A program made the translations under genes and the position numbers. This document shows, piece after piece, positions 1-7,370 of a stretch of 26,122 nucleotides of DNA (position 1 is the stretch's first letter; each line of letters begins with the position of its first letter). The DNA is from a virus: IMG/VR virus record IMGVR_UViG_3300036791_000323, positions 1 through 26,122 of that record; one strand, 5' to 3'. A model generated the notes under the pieces. It was not told the DNA's origin. It did no database searches and saw only the letters and a list, made by a program, of their open reading frames with translations.

Positions 1-127
1 GCCGTCAAGGGCGTCGGCGTGGTGTTCGCGGTCGTCCCGCCCGGCCTGCTCGCGCAGTGGGGGCCGATCTTCCCGCCCGTCAACCCGTTCAACCAGCAGT
101 CGCCCGGCTTCAACGCAGGCAACTTCT
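1..127. repeat. Left copy of 127-bp terminal direct repeat (assembly overlap)
   Basis: These 127 bases are identical to 25996-26122. The repeat lies inside the capsid gene and keeps its reading frame when the ends are joined. An odd-numbered exact overlap of this size is what a de Bruijn assembler leaves on a circular contig, so it most likely marks a circular or circularly permuted molecule rather than a biological terminal repeat. The non-redundant genome is then 25,995 bp. Confidence 0.93.
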
Positions 128-360
128 CGAGTGGTCTGATGGGCCAGATCGCCGGGATCCCGATCTACGTGTCGCCGGCGGTGACGGCGAACACCGCGTT
201 GGTGCTGTCGTCGGCTGCCGGTGAGGTGTACGAGGAGCGGATCGGCTCTTTGCAGGTTGTCGAGCCGTCCGTGCTCGGCGTCCAGGTCGCGTACGCCGGC
301 TACTTCGCTCCGCTCGTGATCGAGGGCGGCGGGATCATCAAGATCACCAAGACGCCATGA
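1..360 (+). CDS. Major capsid protein, C-terminal part (gene continues from 25156)
   Basis: This is the 3' part of the HK97-fold major capsid gene, whose 5' part is at 25156-26122. Across the circle junction the reading frame is continuous and gives a protein of about 399 residues, a normal length for the family. The part here carries the late axial and peripheral segments, ending in a beta-rich tail (QVAYAGYFAPLVIEGGGIIK) typical of phage capsid C-termini. The protein forms the icosahedral shell. The next gene starts at 357 and overlaps the stop codon by 4 bases, so the two are translationally coupled. The apparent start at 19 in the linear window is an artefact of the cut. Confidence 0.9.
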   Translation, partial: AVKGVGVVFAVVPPGLLAQWGPIFPPVNPFNQQSPGFNAGNFSSGLMGQIAGIPIYVSPAVTANTALVLSSAAGEVYEERIGSLQVVEPSVLGVQVAYAGYFAPLVIEGGGIIKITKTP

Positions 361-605
361 GCGAGATCCTGTGGGACGCCCCGAATCAGCAGGTCGTTCG
401 TGAGGACGGCTCCGGCCCCGGCATCGACGGCGACGGCGACGCCGGCGAGACTGTCGAGCCCGTCGACGATACGGACGACCCGACGCTGGACGAGATGACG
501 AAGGCGCAGCTGCTCGAGTACGCCCAGTCCCGCGGGTACAGCCCGGCGAACGCGGCGATGTCGAAGGACGAGATCCGCGCGACGATCGACGCCAACGAGA
601 GCTGA
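357..605 (+). CDS. Small acidic protein with LEM/HeH-like C-terminus
   Basis: An 82-residue protein encoded directly after the capsid gene, with an ATGA overlap. Residues 15-45 are very acidic and Gly/Asp-rich, probably disordered. Residues 47-79 (MTKAQLLEYAQSRGYSPA...) look like a short helix-extended-helix (HeH/LEM, Rho-N-like) fold, which many phages encode just after the capsid gene. By position it may be a minor head protein or capsid-associated factor, but no function is established. The assignment to the HeH/LEM fold is by pattern only. Confidence 0.75.
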   Translation: MSEILWDAPNQQVVREDGSGPGIDGDGDAGETVEPVDDTDDPTLDEMTKAQLLEYAQSRGYSPANAAMSKDEIRATIDANES

Positions 606-608
606 CCT

Positions 609-956
609 GTGGCGTACGTCGACGTTTCCGAGCTGCAACGGGTGCTGCAGAAGCCCGTCCCGACAGCTGCGGAAGCGACGGCGATGCAACGCGTCGTCGA
701 CGAGGCGGGCCGGGAAATCGACTGGGAACTGTCCTACACCGTCGACAACCCGGCCCCCTCCGTCGACACGCCCGAGTACGCGATCCTCACCGAAGTCAAC
801 CTGGCCAGGGCGCATGAGCTGTGGCAGATGGAGTTCCGCCCATCAGGCCTTCTTACGGCCGGGGCTGACACGGTGCCGCTGCTGTCAGCCCGCGACTCGT
901 GGCAAAGGCACGGGCTCAGGCTGCTGCCGTTGAAGGTCAGCTTCGGGCTCGCGTGA
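609..956 (+). CDS. Head-tail connector (adaptor) protein
   Basis: A 115-residue, mostly helical protein with a GTG start at 609, three bases after the previous stop. It has the pattern of phage head-tail adaptors of the HK97 gp6 / SPP1 gp15 class: a short N-terminal helix (VSELQRVLQ), a second helix that pairs with it (EATAMQRVVDEAGREIDWEL), then a long helix (AILTEVNLARAHELWQMEF). Such proteins form a ring below the portal and begin the neck. Its place between the capsid gene and the tail genes fits this role. The assignment rests on helix pattern and synteny, not on a catalytic motif. Confidence 0.72.
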   Translation: MAYVDVSELQRVLQKPVPTAAEATAMQRVVDEAGREIDWELSYTVDNPAPSVDTPEYAILTEVNLARAHELWQMEFRPSGLLTAGADTVPLLSARDSWQRHGLRLLPLKVSFGLA

Positions 957-1387
957 CGCTGCTTGGGCTGATGGAAGCGATCGCCGACCAGCTCGAGCAG
1001 CAGCTCGTCTTCGAGTTCCCCACCCTCACCGCGTCGGCCGGCTGGAACTTCACACCGACGCCGCCCACCATCGACATCTACCCGCAATCCACCTTGTTCG
1101 TCGCGCAGACGTCGTTCGGGAACCCGAAGAACGTCCAGTGTGTCTTCACCGTCCGCGCCCGGGTGGTGCCGACGGACTGGGACAACGGCCAGTCGGTCCT
1201 TCTGCGGATGATGGACTGGGACGGCCCGGGCTCGGTCGTGCAGGCGCTCGCCGTCGACGACACGTTCGGCGGCGCCGCACAGAGCTCGACCGTCGAACAG
1301 CAGGACGGCTACGTGCTGTCACCGGACCCGTACGGACAGCAGGCCGACCTGCTCGGCACGACGTGGCAACTCCGGGTGATCCCGTGA
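953..1387 (+). CDS. Tail-terminator or tail-completion-like protein
   Basis: A 144-residue protein. I chose the GTG at 953 because it overlaps the previous stop as GTGA. The longer reading from GTG 899 would overlap the connector gene by 58 bases. The product starts with an amphipathic helix (LLGLMEAIADQLEQQL) followed by beta strands (TIDIYPQSTLFVAQTSF, VQCVFTVRARVV), the helix-then-sheet pattern of tail terminator or neck proteins in siphoviruses. It precedes two glycosyltransferase genes and the major tail protein. It probably caps the tail tube or joins tube to neck. Confidence in the exact role is moderate. Confidence 0.65.
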   Translation: MTLLGLMEAIADQLEQQLVFEFPTLTASAGWNFTPTPPTIDIYPQSTLFVAQTSFGNPKNVQCVFTVRARVVPTDWDNGQSVLLRMMDWDGPGSVVQALAVDDTFGGAAQSSTVEQQDGYVLSPDPYGQQADLLGTTWQLRVIP

Positions 1388-2547
1388 GGATTCTGTGGCT
1401 GTCGAACGCGCCGTGGGTGCCGTCCGGGTACGGTGAACAAACACGCCAGGTCGCCGAACAGATGCAGGCCGACGGCCACACCGTCGCGGTCGCGTGCAAC
1501 TTCGGGCTGCAAGGCTCACAGGTCGCCTGGCACGGCACCACCTGCTACCCGTCAGACGGCGTCTGGGGCAACGACACTCTCGGCGTCTACGCCGACGACC
1601 ACCGCGCCGACCTCGTGATCGCGTTGTGTGACGCGTGGGTGCTGCAGCCCGACCGGTGGCCGTTCGGCCTCGAGGTCGCGGTGTGGGCGCCTGTCGACCA
1701 CGAACCTCTGCCGCCTGCCGTCCGCAACGTGCTCGGCCACGAGCAGGTCACACCGGTCGCCATGTCGCGGTTCGGCGAACGGATGATGCAAGACGCCGGC
1801 CTCGACCCGCTCTTCGTGCCGCACGGCATCGACACAGGCCTGTTCCAGCCCAGACCCGAGCTGCGAGACCAGGTGCGGGACGAGCTCGAGATCCCGAGAG
1901 ACGCGTTCCTGGCAGGGATGGTCGCCGCCAACGTCGGCAACCCGTCGGTGATCAGGAAAGGCTGGCCGGCAGCGTTCGAAGCGTTCAGCCGTTTCGCTGA
2001 CGCTCACGGGGACGCGTTCCTGTACGCGCACAGTCACTCCGCGCCCAGTCCGGCCCGAGGCGGGATCAGCCTCGACAAGCTCGCCGACGCCGTCGGCTGT
2101 CGGCCAGGGTCGGTCAGGTTCCCGAACGACCGGACGCTCGCGCTCGGCGTCGACCGCGAACAGATGGCGGCGCTGTACCAGGCATTCGATTGCCTGCTGA
2201 TGGTTTCGATGGGTGAGGGGTTCGGCGTCCCGCTGATCGAAGCGGAAGCCTCCGGCGTCCCGGTGATCACGTCCGACCACTCGTCGATGCCTGAACTCGT
2301 CGGGGCAGGCTGGCCCGTGGCCGGCGATCCGTGGTGGGACGCCCTCCAGGATTCGTTCCTGCACGCCCCCTCGCACGACGCCGTCCACGAGGCGCTGGAA
2401 GCCGCGTACACGGCTCGCGGTGACCAGCTGCTCCGGCGTCGGGCTGTGGCGTTCGCGGCCGACTATGACGCCGACACCGTCTACAGCGACTACTGGAAGC
2501 CGGCTCTCGAAGCTCTCGCCGGCAGCCGACTGGCGGTCGTGTCGTGA
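1384..2547 (+). CDS. GT4-like glycosyltransferase (GT-B fold)
   Basis: A 387-residue protein with a GTG start overlapping the previous stop (GTGA). The N-terminus (RILWLSNAPWVPSGYGEQTR) is a typical GT-B first strand with a glycine loop. The C-terminal half carries the family-4 signature EGFGVPLIEAEASGVPVI, in which two glutamates (about 278 and 286) are spaced E-x7-E. MVSMGEGFG precedes it, as in retaining enzymes that use nucleotide sugars. No signal peptide or membrane helix is seen, so it should act in the cytoplasm. It lies inside the virion operon, directly before a second glycosyltransferase and the major tail gene, so sugar addition to a virion protein is more likely than DNA or cell-wall modification. 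Donor and acceptor are unknown. Confidence 0.9.
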   Translation: MRILWLSNAPWVPSGYGEQTRQVAEQMQADGHTVAVACNFGLQGSQVAWHGTTCYPSDGVWGNDTLGVYADDHRADLVIALCDAWVLQPDRWPFGLEVAVWAPVDHEPLPPAVRNVLGHEQVTPVAMSRFGERMMQDAGLDPLFVPHGIDTGLFQPRPELRDQVRDELEIPRDAFLAGMVAANVGNPSVIRKGWPAAFEAFSRFADAHGDAFLYAHSHSAPSPARGGISLDKLADAVGCRPGSVRFPNDRTLALGVDREQMAALYQAFDCLLMVSMGEGFGVPLIEAEASGVPVITSDHSSMPELVGAGWPVAGDPWWDALQDSFLHAPSHDAVHEALEAAYTARGDQLLRRRAVAFAADYDADTVYSDYWKPALEALAGSRLAVVS

Positions 2548-3203
2548 GTCGCGCCCTCGTCACGTTCGCGGTCGGTGACCACGAACAACTGCTCGACCTG
2601 TCCATCCCCGGCTTCGCGGATTACGCCGACCGGCACGGCTACCACCTCCAGGCGGACCCGCCGAGGATGCTGATGCGGCCGCCGTCATGGGGAAAACTCC
2701 CCGTTATCCGCGCCGCGCTCGACGACCACGACGAGGTGCTGTGGATCGACGCCGACGTCATCATCGTCGACGCGGACCGGGACATCGCCGACGAGGTGCC
2801 GGCCGACGCGTGGCAGGCGATCACCCGCCACCACACACCCGAAGGCGAAGTGCCGTCCTGCGGCGTCTGGCTCGTCCGCCGACCGATGTGGAAACCGCTG
2901 GAGGACATGTGGCGGCTGACCCGGTACATGAACCATCCGTGGTGGGAGCAGGCCGCGCTGCTCGACCGGCTCGGCTACAACCCGACTGTCCGCCCCGTCG
3001 TCCTCGACCGGCAGACGGACCTGTACGAGCGCACCTGCTGGGTCGGTGTCGAATGGAACGCGCTCGCGCCTGAGTTTCCGTCCGGGCTCGAGGAGATCGA
3101 CCCGCATGAGGCCAGGTTCGTTCACTGCGGCCCCGGCAGCACCGCTACTTATCGAGCCGGGCTGATGCGCCGGCTGACCGAGCTCGCACCGAAAGGAGCA
3201 TGA
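2544..3203 (+). CDS. GT-A-fold glycosyltransferase, GT34-like
   Basis: A 219-residue protein, GTG start with a GTGA overlap to the GT4-like gene. It contains a DxD motif (WIDADVIIVD, Asp69 and Asp71) for metal and nucleotide-sugar binding. KLPVIRAALDDHDEVLW precedes it and NHPWWEQAALLDRLGY follows it, the pattern of the galactosyltransferase GMA12/MNN10-like (GT34) group. The end (ARFVHCGPGS) resembles the family's conserved His-Cys/Gly C-terminal segment. The protein is soluble. Tight coupling to the GT4-like gene suggests that both act in sequence on one glycan. The gene sits 3 bases before the major tail protein gene, an obvious candidate acceptor, but this is inferred from position only. 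Confidence 0.84.
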   Translation: MSRALVTFAVGDHEQLLDLSIPGFADYADRHGYHLQADPPRMLMRPPSWGKLPVIRAALDDHDEVLWIDADVIIVDADRDIADEVPADAWQAITRHHTPEGEVPSCGVWLVRRPMWKPLEDMWRLTRYMNHPWWEQAALLDRLGYNPTVRPVVLDRQTDLYERTCWVGVEWNALAPEFPSGLEEIDPHEARFVHCGPGSTATYRAGLMRRLTELAPKGA

Positions 3204-3206
3204 CCG

Positions 3207-3638
3207 ATGTCCAAGTTCCTCTTGAACGACGTCAAAGTGGTGATCAACGGCGTCGACCTCTCAAGCCACGCGTTCAACGTCGACACGCCGTCAGCCAAAA
3301 CAGAGGTCGACGTGTCCGGGTTCAACCCGAACGGCACCAAGGAATACCTCCCCGGCCTGGCCGATCAGACGATCACCGTCCAGTTCGAGAACGACTTCGC
3401 CGCCGCGTCCGTGCACGCGACCCTGAACGGCCTCTACAACTCCGGATCGGCGTTCCCGATGTTCCTGCAGCCGGTCAGTGCCGCCGGAACCAGCGCCACT
3501 AACCCGATCTTCGGCGGCTCAGCGAACCTGTACTCCTACAACGGCCTCTCCGGCGCGCTCGAAGCACGGTCGGACACGACCGCGACGTTCAGGCCCGCGC
3601 CCGGGTCGCTGTTCGCGTGGGGAACCGTCGCGCCGTAG
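3207..3638 (+). CDS. Major tail protein (tail tube subunit)
   Basis: A 143-residue protein with a good ribosome site (AAGGAG at 3193-3198, 8 bases before ATG 3207), as expected for a highly expressed structural gene. It begins MSKFLLNDVKVVINGVDLSS, followed by alternating beta strands (KTEVDVSGF, QTITVQFENDF, TATFRPAPGS). This pattern matches short siphovirus tail-tube proteins of actinophages. It assembles as stacked hexamers around the tape measure protein. It is Ser/Thr-rich (for example SAAGTSATN), so it has many possible O-glycosylation positions for the two enzymes encoded just upstream. The ATG at 3200 is out of frame and is not the start. Confidence 0.82.
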   Translation: MSKFLLNDVKVVINGVDLSSHAFNVDTPSAKTEVDVSGFNPNGTKEYLPGLADQTITVQFENDFAAASVHATLNGLYNSGSAFPMFLQPVSAAGTSATNPIFGGSANLYSYNGLSGALEARSDTTATFRPAPGSLFAWGTVAP

Positions 3639-4031
3639 ATGCCCCCGGTTCCGATACGTGGCTTCGCCGAGCTGTATACCGCGCTCGCGAAAGCTGACCG
3701 GCAAACCCGGCTCGGTCTTCGCGCAGGCCTCCGAGATGTCGCAGAGCCCGTCCGGAAGGATGCGGAAACGCTCGCCGGCTCCGAGATTCGCCGGATGCCG
3801 TTGTCACCCAAATGGTCGAAAATGCGGGTCGGCGTTTCACGGAACCTTGTCTACGTCGCTCCTAGACAACGCGGCGTGAAAACACGCGGGCGGCAGCAGC
3901 TGAGGCGGCCGAACCTCGCAGACCTGCTGATGGACCGCGCGATGCAACCCGCCCTCGACAGGCACGAAAACGAGATCGTCGGCCGGTTCGACGAGATCGT
4001 CGGCCGCATCGTTGACGACTTCAACCGCTAG
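3639..4031 (+). CDS. HK97 gp10-like neck/tail protein
   Basis: A 130-residue protein whose ATG follows the previous stop codon directly. It starts with IRGFAELYTALAKADRQTRLGLRAGLRDVAEPVRKDAETLA, the helix-turn-helix opening of the HK97 gp10 family, then a basic central part (LSPKWSKMRVGVSRNLVYVAP) and a C-terminal helix (MQPALDRHENEIVGRFDEIVGRIVDDF). Family members act in head-tail joining or tail completion. The usual place of this gene is before the major tail gene; here it lies just after it. A short direct repeat (GAGATCGTCGGCCG) occurs in the last helix. Confidence 0.75.
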   Translation: MPPVPIRGFAELYTALAKADRQTRLGLRAGLRDVAEPVRKDAETLAGSEIRRMPLSPKWSKMRVGVSRNLVYVAPRQRGVKTRGRQQLRRPNLADLLMDRAMQPALDRHENEIVGRFDEIVGRIVDDFNR

Positions 4032-4042
4032 GACAAAAACCC

Positions 4043-4492
4043 ATGCCTCAGATTCATGTGAACGGCCGCGACTACCAGCTCGTCGCCGTCAACGACCTCA
4101 CCCTCGACGAAGCGATCGTCCTGCACGACTGGTCGAAGCTGACGCTCGACCGTGTCGCCGACGTCGACGGGTTCCATCCCGGCCTGATCGCCGGCCTCAT
4201 CCACATCAGCGTCGCCCGCGGCGAACCCGGCGAACCATCCGCGACGATCCGGAAGACGGTCGGCCGGATCCCGGTTGCCGACCTCGAGAAAGTGTTCATG
4301 GACGTCAGCGAAGAGGTCGCTGACGACGCGGACCCTCCGATCGTGAACGCGGAGACCTTACCGCCCGACGGTTCTGGCGACGGTTCGTCAGCCACTGGGG
4401 AGAACCACCCGGACTCCAGCCCGGCGAACGGTTCTGGCAGCCATGGCTCGGACACTGGTGCAACCTTCGACCAGCAGATCTCGGTGTCATGA
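4043..4492 (+). CDS. Tail assembly chaperone (short, in-frame product)
   Basis: A 149-residue protein located just before the tape measure gene, where siphoviruses encode the G / G-T chaperones. Residues 1-95 form the folded part (IHVNGRDYQLVAVNDLTLDEAIVLHDW...). From about residue 96 onward the protein becomes a low-complexity Gly/Ser/Asp/Pro tail (DGSGDGSSATGENHPDSS...) that ends just before the tape measure gene. The -1 frame of the tail encodes a Trp-rich extension that looks much more like a chaperone domain (see 4324-4545). The chaperone should bind the tape measure protein and recruit tail tube subunits; it is not expected in the virion. Confidence 0.78.
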   Translation: MPQIHVNGRDYQLVAVNDLTLDEAIVLHDWSKLTLDRVADVDGFHPGLIAGLIHISVARGEPGEPSATIRKTVGRIPVADLEKVFMDVSEEVADDADPPIVNAETLPPDGSGDGSSATGENHPDSSPANGSGSHGSDTGATFDQQISVS

Positions 4493-4545
4493 CCCCGTAC
4501 CAACTCGAAGCCTGCTCCGAGTGGGTGAGGGAGCAGACGAAGTAG
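4324..4545 (+). CDS. -1 frameshift extension of the tail assembly chaperone
   Basis: An open frame of 73 codons, offset by -1 from the chaperone gene, from the stop at 4321-4323 to TAG 4543-4545. It reads ARRFWRRFVSHWGEPPG...FWQPWLGHWCNLRPADLGVM...YQLEACSEWVREQTK. The rich Trp/Arg content and position match the T part of G-T chaperones made by programmed -1 frameshifting. It has no ATG/GTG/TTG start except ATG 4489, which would give only 18 residues, so expression by frameshift is the better reading. The shift must occur after 4320. No perfect slippery heptamer is visible there; CCCTCCG at 4333-4339 is the nearest candidate and is weak. Confidence 0.6.
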   Translation, partial: RRGPSDRERGDLTARRFWRRFVSHWGEPPGLQPGERFWQPWLGHWCNLRPADLGVMTPYQLEACSEWVREQTK

Positions 4546-7326
4546 ATGGCCCGGAAGCTGATCGTCGAGGTCATCGCCGACGCGGAGAACTTCGTCCGTG
4601 GCCTGAAGGGCGCCGAGAAGGCGTCGAGCCAGTTCGCCGCCGAAGTCACCGTCTCCTCGAAGAAAGTCGTCGACGCGCAGATCGCAGCCTCGGTGAAGAC
4701 GCAGGCTCGGCTCAGGGAGCAGATCGTGCTGTACCAGCAGGTCGCCGTGTCCGCCGAGAAGGGCAGCGCGGAGCAGGTCGCCGCGGCGCGGCTCGCCGGC
4801 GACGCGCAGAATCGGCTGCAGCGGGAGCTCGGCCAGACCAGCGTCAGCTACCAGCGCACCAGCGAGTCGGTAAGCAAGTTCGAGCGGGAGCTGTCCAGGA
4901 GCGTCAAGGGCGCGCTGTCCGGCACCGGCATCTTCCGCGGGCTGACCCGGTCGCTGGCGTTCGCGTCCGGCGGCTATCTCGCGTTCAGAGGGGTCACTGA
5001 GTCGATCCAGAAGACGATCTCGGTCGCGCAGGGCGCCGCTGTCGCCGAACGGTCGCTGCAGGCTCAGATGCGCGCGACCGGCGAATCGTTCAAAGACAAC
5101 CAGACACGGATCGAGCAGGCCGAAAACTCGCTCGCCAGGTACGGATTCACATCCGACGACTCCGCCAAAGCGCTCACCGTCCTCGACCGGGCGACCGGCA
5201 GCATCACCCGGTCGATGGGCCTGCAGGTCGGTGTCGCCAACCTGGCCCGCGCGAAGAACATCGACCTCGCGTCCGCGGCGGCCGTGGTCGCGAAGGTGTT
5301 CGGCGGCCAAGAAACCGCGCTGAGACGCGCGGTGCCGGGGCTGGACAAGCAGGCGCACGGGCTCGCGCTGATCGCTGAGGCGTTCGCGAAGCTGCGCGGC
5401 CAGGCCGCCGCGGCGACGACACCGTCTCAGAAGTTCAACGCGACTTTGTTCGACACCGAGAAGATCATCGGCACCGCCCTGTTGCCGATCATGAACCAGT
5501 ACCTCGGCTCGATCTCGAAATGGCTCGATAAAGCGAATAGGACAGGTGAGATCCAACGGGACGCTGCCGCCGGGGTGAAGCTGCTGAAAGACGCGATCCA
5601 GGTTGCAAAGGTCTTCGTCGATGGCATCACCGGCGCGTTCAACGACCTGAACACGATCACCGGCTCGACGAAACGGTCGCTCGAGTTTCTGGTCGGCGCG
5701 TTCGCAGCGTTCAAAACAGCGCAGCTCCTGACGGCGATCAAGAACATCGCGACCAACATCGGGCTGATCGGGTCCCAAGCTGAGACAGCGACGACCAAAA
5801 CAGGGCTCCTGTCCAAAAGCCTTCTGGGGATCTCACAGATAGGCGCGATCGTCGTCACGATCGACGTGCTCGAAAACTTCCTGCCGCAAGGAAAAGGAAG
5901 AAATCCGCTCAAGGGGATCCCGATCGCCGGGGCCAGTTTCGGTTTCGGGCAGTACCTGGGTCAGAAGCTGTTCGGCGGCGGCGGCGGCCAGCCGAGCTCC
6001 GCGATGGCCGCCGCCGCCGCCGCACACCCGGGCCAGTGGGTCGACGAGAACGGGAACGTCATCAATCAGGGGCTCTACGGGACAGCAGGCCCGGCCGGTA
6101 CCGCGGCCGCGGTAGCCGGCCGGTTCCCTGGCGGCCCGCCCGGCCTGACCGGCCCGGCCGGTACGGCCCCGCCGGGCGCGTCGGCGTCGCAGCGGAACAC
6201 GTGGTTCGACCAGATGATCAGCCGCAGCCTCGACCGTGTCCAGGACATCCCCACGCTACGCGGCCAGATCAGCAGGCTCCGGCAGATCGCGACGCTGGTT
6301 CAGCAGCGGATCGCCGCGACGAAGGACGTCACCCGGAAACTGACGTTGGGCGACACGCTCGTCGGTGTCACCCGGCAGATGAAGACGGATCAGCAGCAGA
6401 TCACGCAGAACATGAAGGCCGCGGCGGACGCCGCGAAACAACACGCGCTCGACGCTGCTCAGGTCGCCGTCGACCGGGCCGGCCTCACGGTCAGCCTCAC
6501 CGACGACCTGGCTGCGCTGCGGCATCAGCTGCAGGTGATGAAGGCGGAAGGAGCGACCGACTCGGACATCGTTTCTGTGCTGCTCGCGATTAAGGGCAAG
6601 GAAGCTGAGATCGCGCAGGCGCAGAAAGACCGGCTGGACGCTGTTCGCCAGCAGAAGCTTGACGCCGGGAACCTCGCCGTCGCGAGGGCCGGTCTCACGA
6701 CGACCCTCACCGACGATCTGAGAGCGAACCAGCGGCTGCTGGTGGTCATGCGAGCAACACACCAGTCCGCGATCGACATTGTGAACCAGCAGAAGGCGAT
6801 CCAGGGGATCCAGGATCAGATCACGCAGCAGCGGCAAGACGCGATCGACAAGGCGAACCAGGCCAAGGTCGACTCCGGGAACCTCGCGGTCGCGAAAGCC
6901 GGCCTCACATCCAGCCTCGCCGACGATTTGGCGGCGAACAAACGGATGCTCGCGATCCTCAAAGCGACGCACGCCAGCGCGATCGACATCGTGAACCAGG
7001 AGAAAGCGATCCAGGACATCACGAAGCAGATGGCCGGCACCGGTGACGTCACCAAGTTCCGGCATGTCAGCGCCACCAGCTTCCTCGGCGAGTACGGGCA
7101 GGGCCTGACACCCGGGCAGAGGCGCAGCATCGCGGCGGGCCTCGCCGCGGTCGGGCCGTCCGGAACTGTCCCCACACGGACGGGTCAGTTCGCGTTGGCG
7201 TCGTCCTCGTCGATCACCGTCACAGGCGGCATCCACCTGCACGGCGTCCAGAACGTGCCTCAGCTCGAGAACGAGCTCCACAAACGCGCCGCCGCAAGGC
7301 CGCAAACCAGACGGGGCGCGAGATAG
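4546..7326 (+). CDS. Tape measure protein
   Basis: A 926-residue protein, the longest in the genome, whose ATG follows the chaperone-extension stop directly. It is mainly Ala/Gln/Lys-rich helix and coiled coil, with a hydrophobic central region (about residues 380-445), a Gly/Ala-rich linker (about 475-500), and three 70-residue repeats near the C-terminus (about 636-830). The protein sets tail length and passes into the host envelope during DNA entry. By the usual rule of about 0.15 nm per residue the tail would be about 140 nm long. No peptidase or lysozyme motif was seen. The order chaperone, tape measure, distal tail protein is standard for siphoviruses. Confidence 0.92.
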   Translation: MARKLIVEVIADAENFVRGLKGAEKASSQFAAEVTVSSKKVVDAQIAASVKTQARLREQIVLYQQVAVSAEKGSAEQVAAARLAGDAQNRLQRELGQTSVSYQRTSESVSKFERELSRSVKGALSGTGIFRGLTRSLAFASGGYLAFRGVTESIQKTISVAQGAAVAERSLQAQMRATGESFKDNQTRIEQAENSLARYGFTSDDSAKALTVLDRATGSITRSMGLQVGVANLARAKNIDLASAAAVVAKVFGGQETALRRAVPGLDKQAHGLALIAEAFAKLRGQAAAATTPSQKFNATLFDTEKIIGTALLPIMNQYLGSISKWLDKANRTGEIQRDAAAGVKLLKDAIQVAKVFVDGITGAFNDLNTITGSTKRSLEFLVGAFAAFKTAQLLTAIKNIATNIGLIGSQAETATTKTGLLSKSLLGISQIGAIVVTIDVLENFLPQGKGRNPLKGIPIAGASFGFGQYLGQKLFGGGGGQPSSAMAAAAAAHPGQWVDENGNVINQGLYGTAGPAGTAAAVAGRFPGGPPGLTGPAGTAPPGASASQRNTWFDQMISRSLDRVQDIPTLRGQISRLRQIATLVQQRIAATKDVTRKLTLGDTLVGVTRQMKTDQQQITQNMKAAADAAKQHALDAAQVAVDRAGLTVSLTDDLAALRHQLQVMKAEGATDSDIVSVLLAIKGKEAEIAQAQKDRLDAVRQQKLDAGNLAVARAGLTTTLTDDLRANQRLLVVMRATHQSAIDIVNQQKAIQGIQDQITQQRQDAIDKANQAKVDSGNLAVAKAGLTSSLADDLAANKRMLAILKATHASAIDIVNQEKAIQDITKQMAGTGDVTKFRHVSATSFLGEYGQGLTPGQRRSIAAGLAAVGPSGTVPTRTGQFALASSSSITVTGGIHLHGVQNVPQLENELHKRAAARPQTRRGAR
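6451..7032 (+). repeat. Three tandem 210-bp repeats inside the tape measure gene
   Basis: Units start at 6451, 6661 and 6871, exactly 210 bp (70 residues) apart; the third is shorter. Each begins with a version of D-(A/S)-G-N-L-A-V-x-x-A-G-L-T-x-x-L-x-D-D-L and contains SAIDIVNQ(Q/E)KAIQ-like text in units 2 and 3. Unit 1 is the most diverged. The pattern indicates growth of the gene by in-frame tandem duplication, a simple way to lengthen the tail. Confidence 0.85.
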
Positions 7327-7370
7327 CCGACCCGACCGGACGGTTCTCGATCGCGTTCGACGACCCGACG

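Noticed and set aside
899-952. Earlier GTG start for the tail-terminator-like gene
   Set aside because: It would overlap the connector gene by 58 bases; GTG 953 has the 4-base overlap used throughout the genome.
4281-4295. GAGAAAG as the slippery site of the chaperone
   Set aside because: A -1 shift at this point runs into the stop at 4321-4323, so it cannot give the long extension.
4072-5778. Minus-strand open frame of 568 codons
   Set aside because: It lies opposite to the chaperone and tape measure genes. It is rich in Arg/Asp/Gly from complementary GC-rich codons, has no domain, and is a shadow of strong plus-strand coding.
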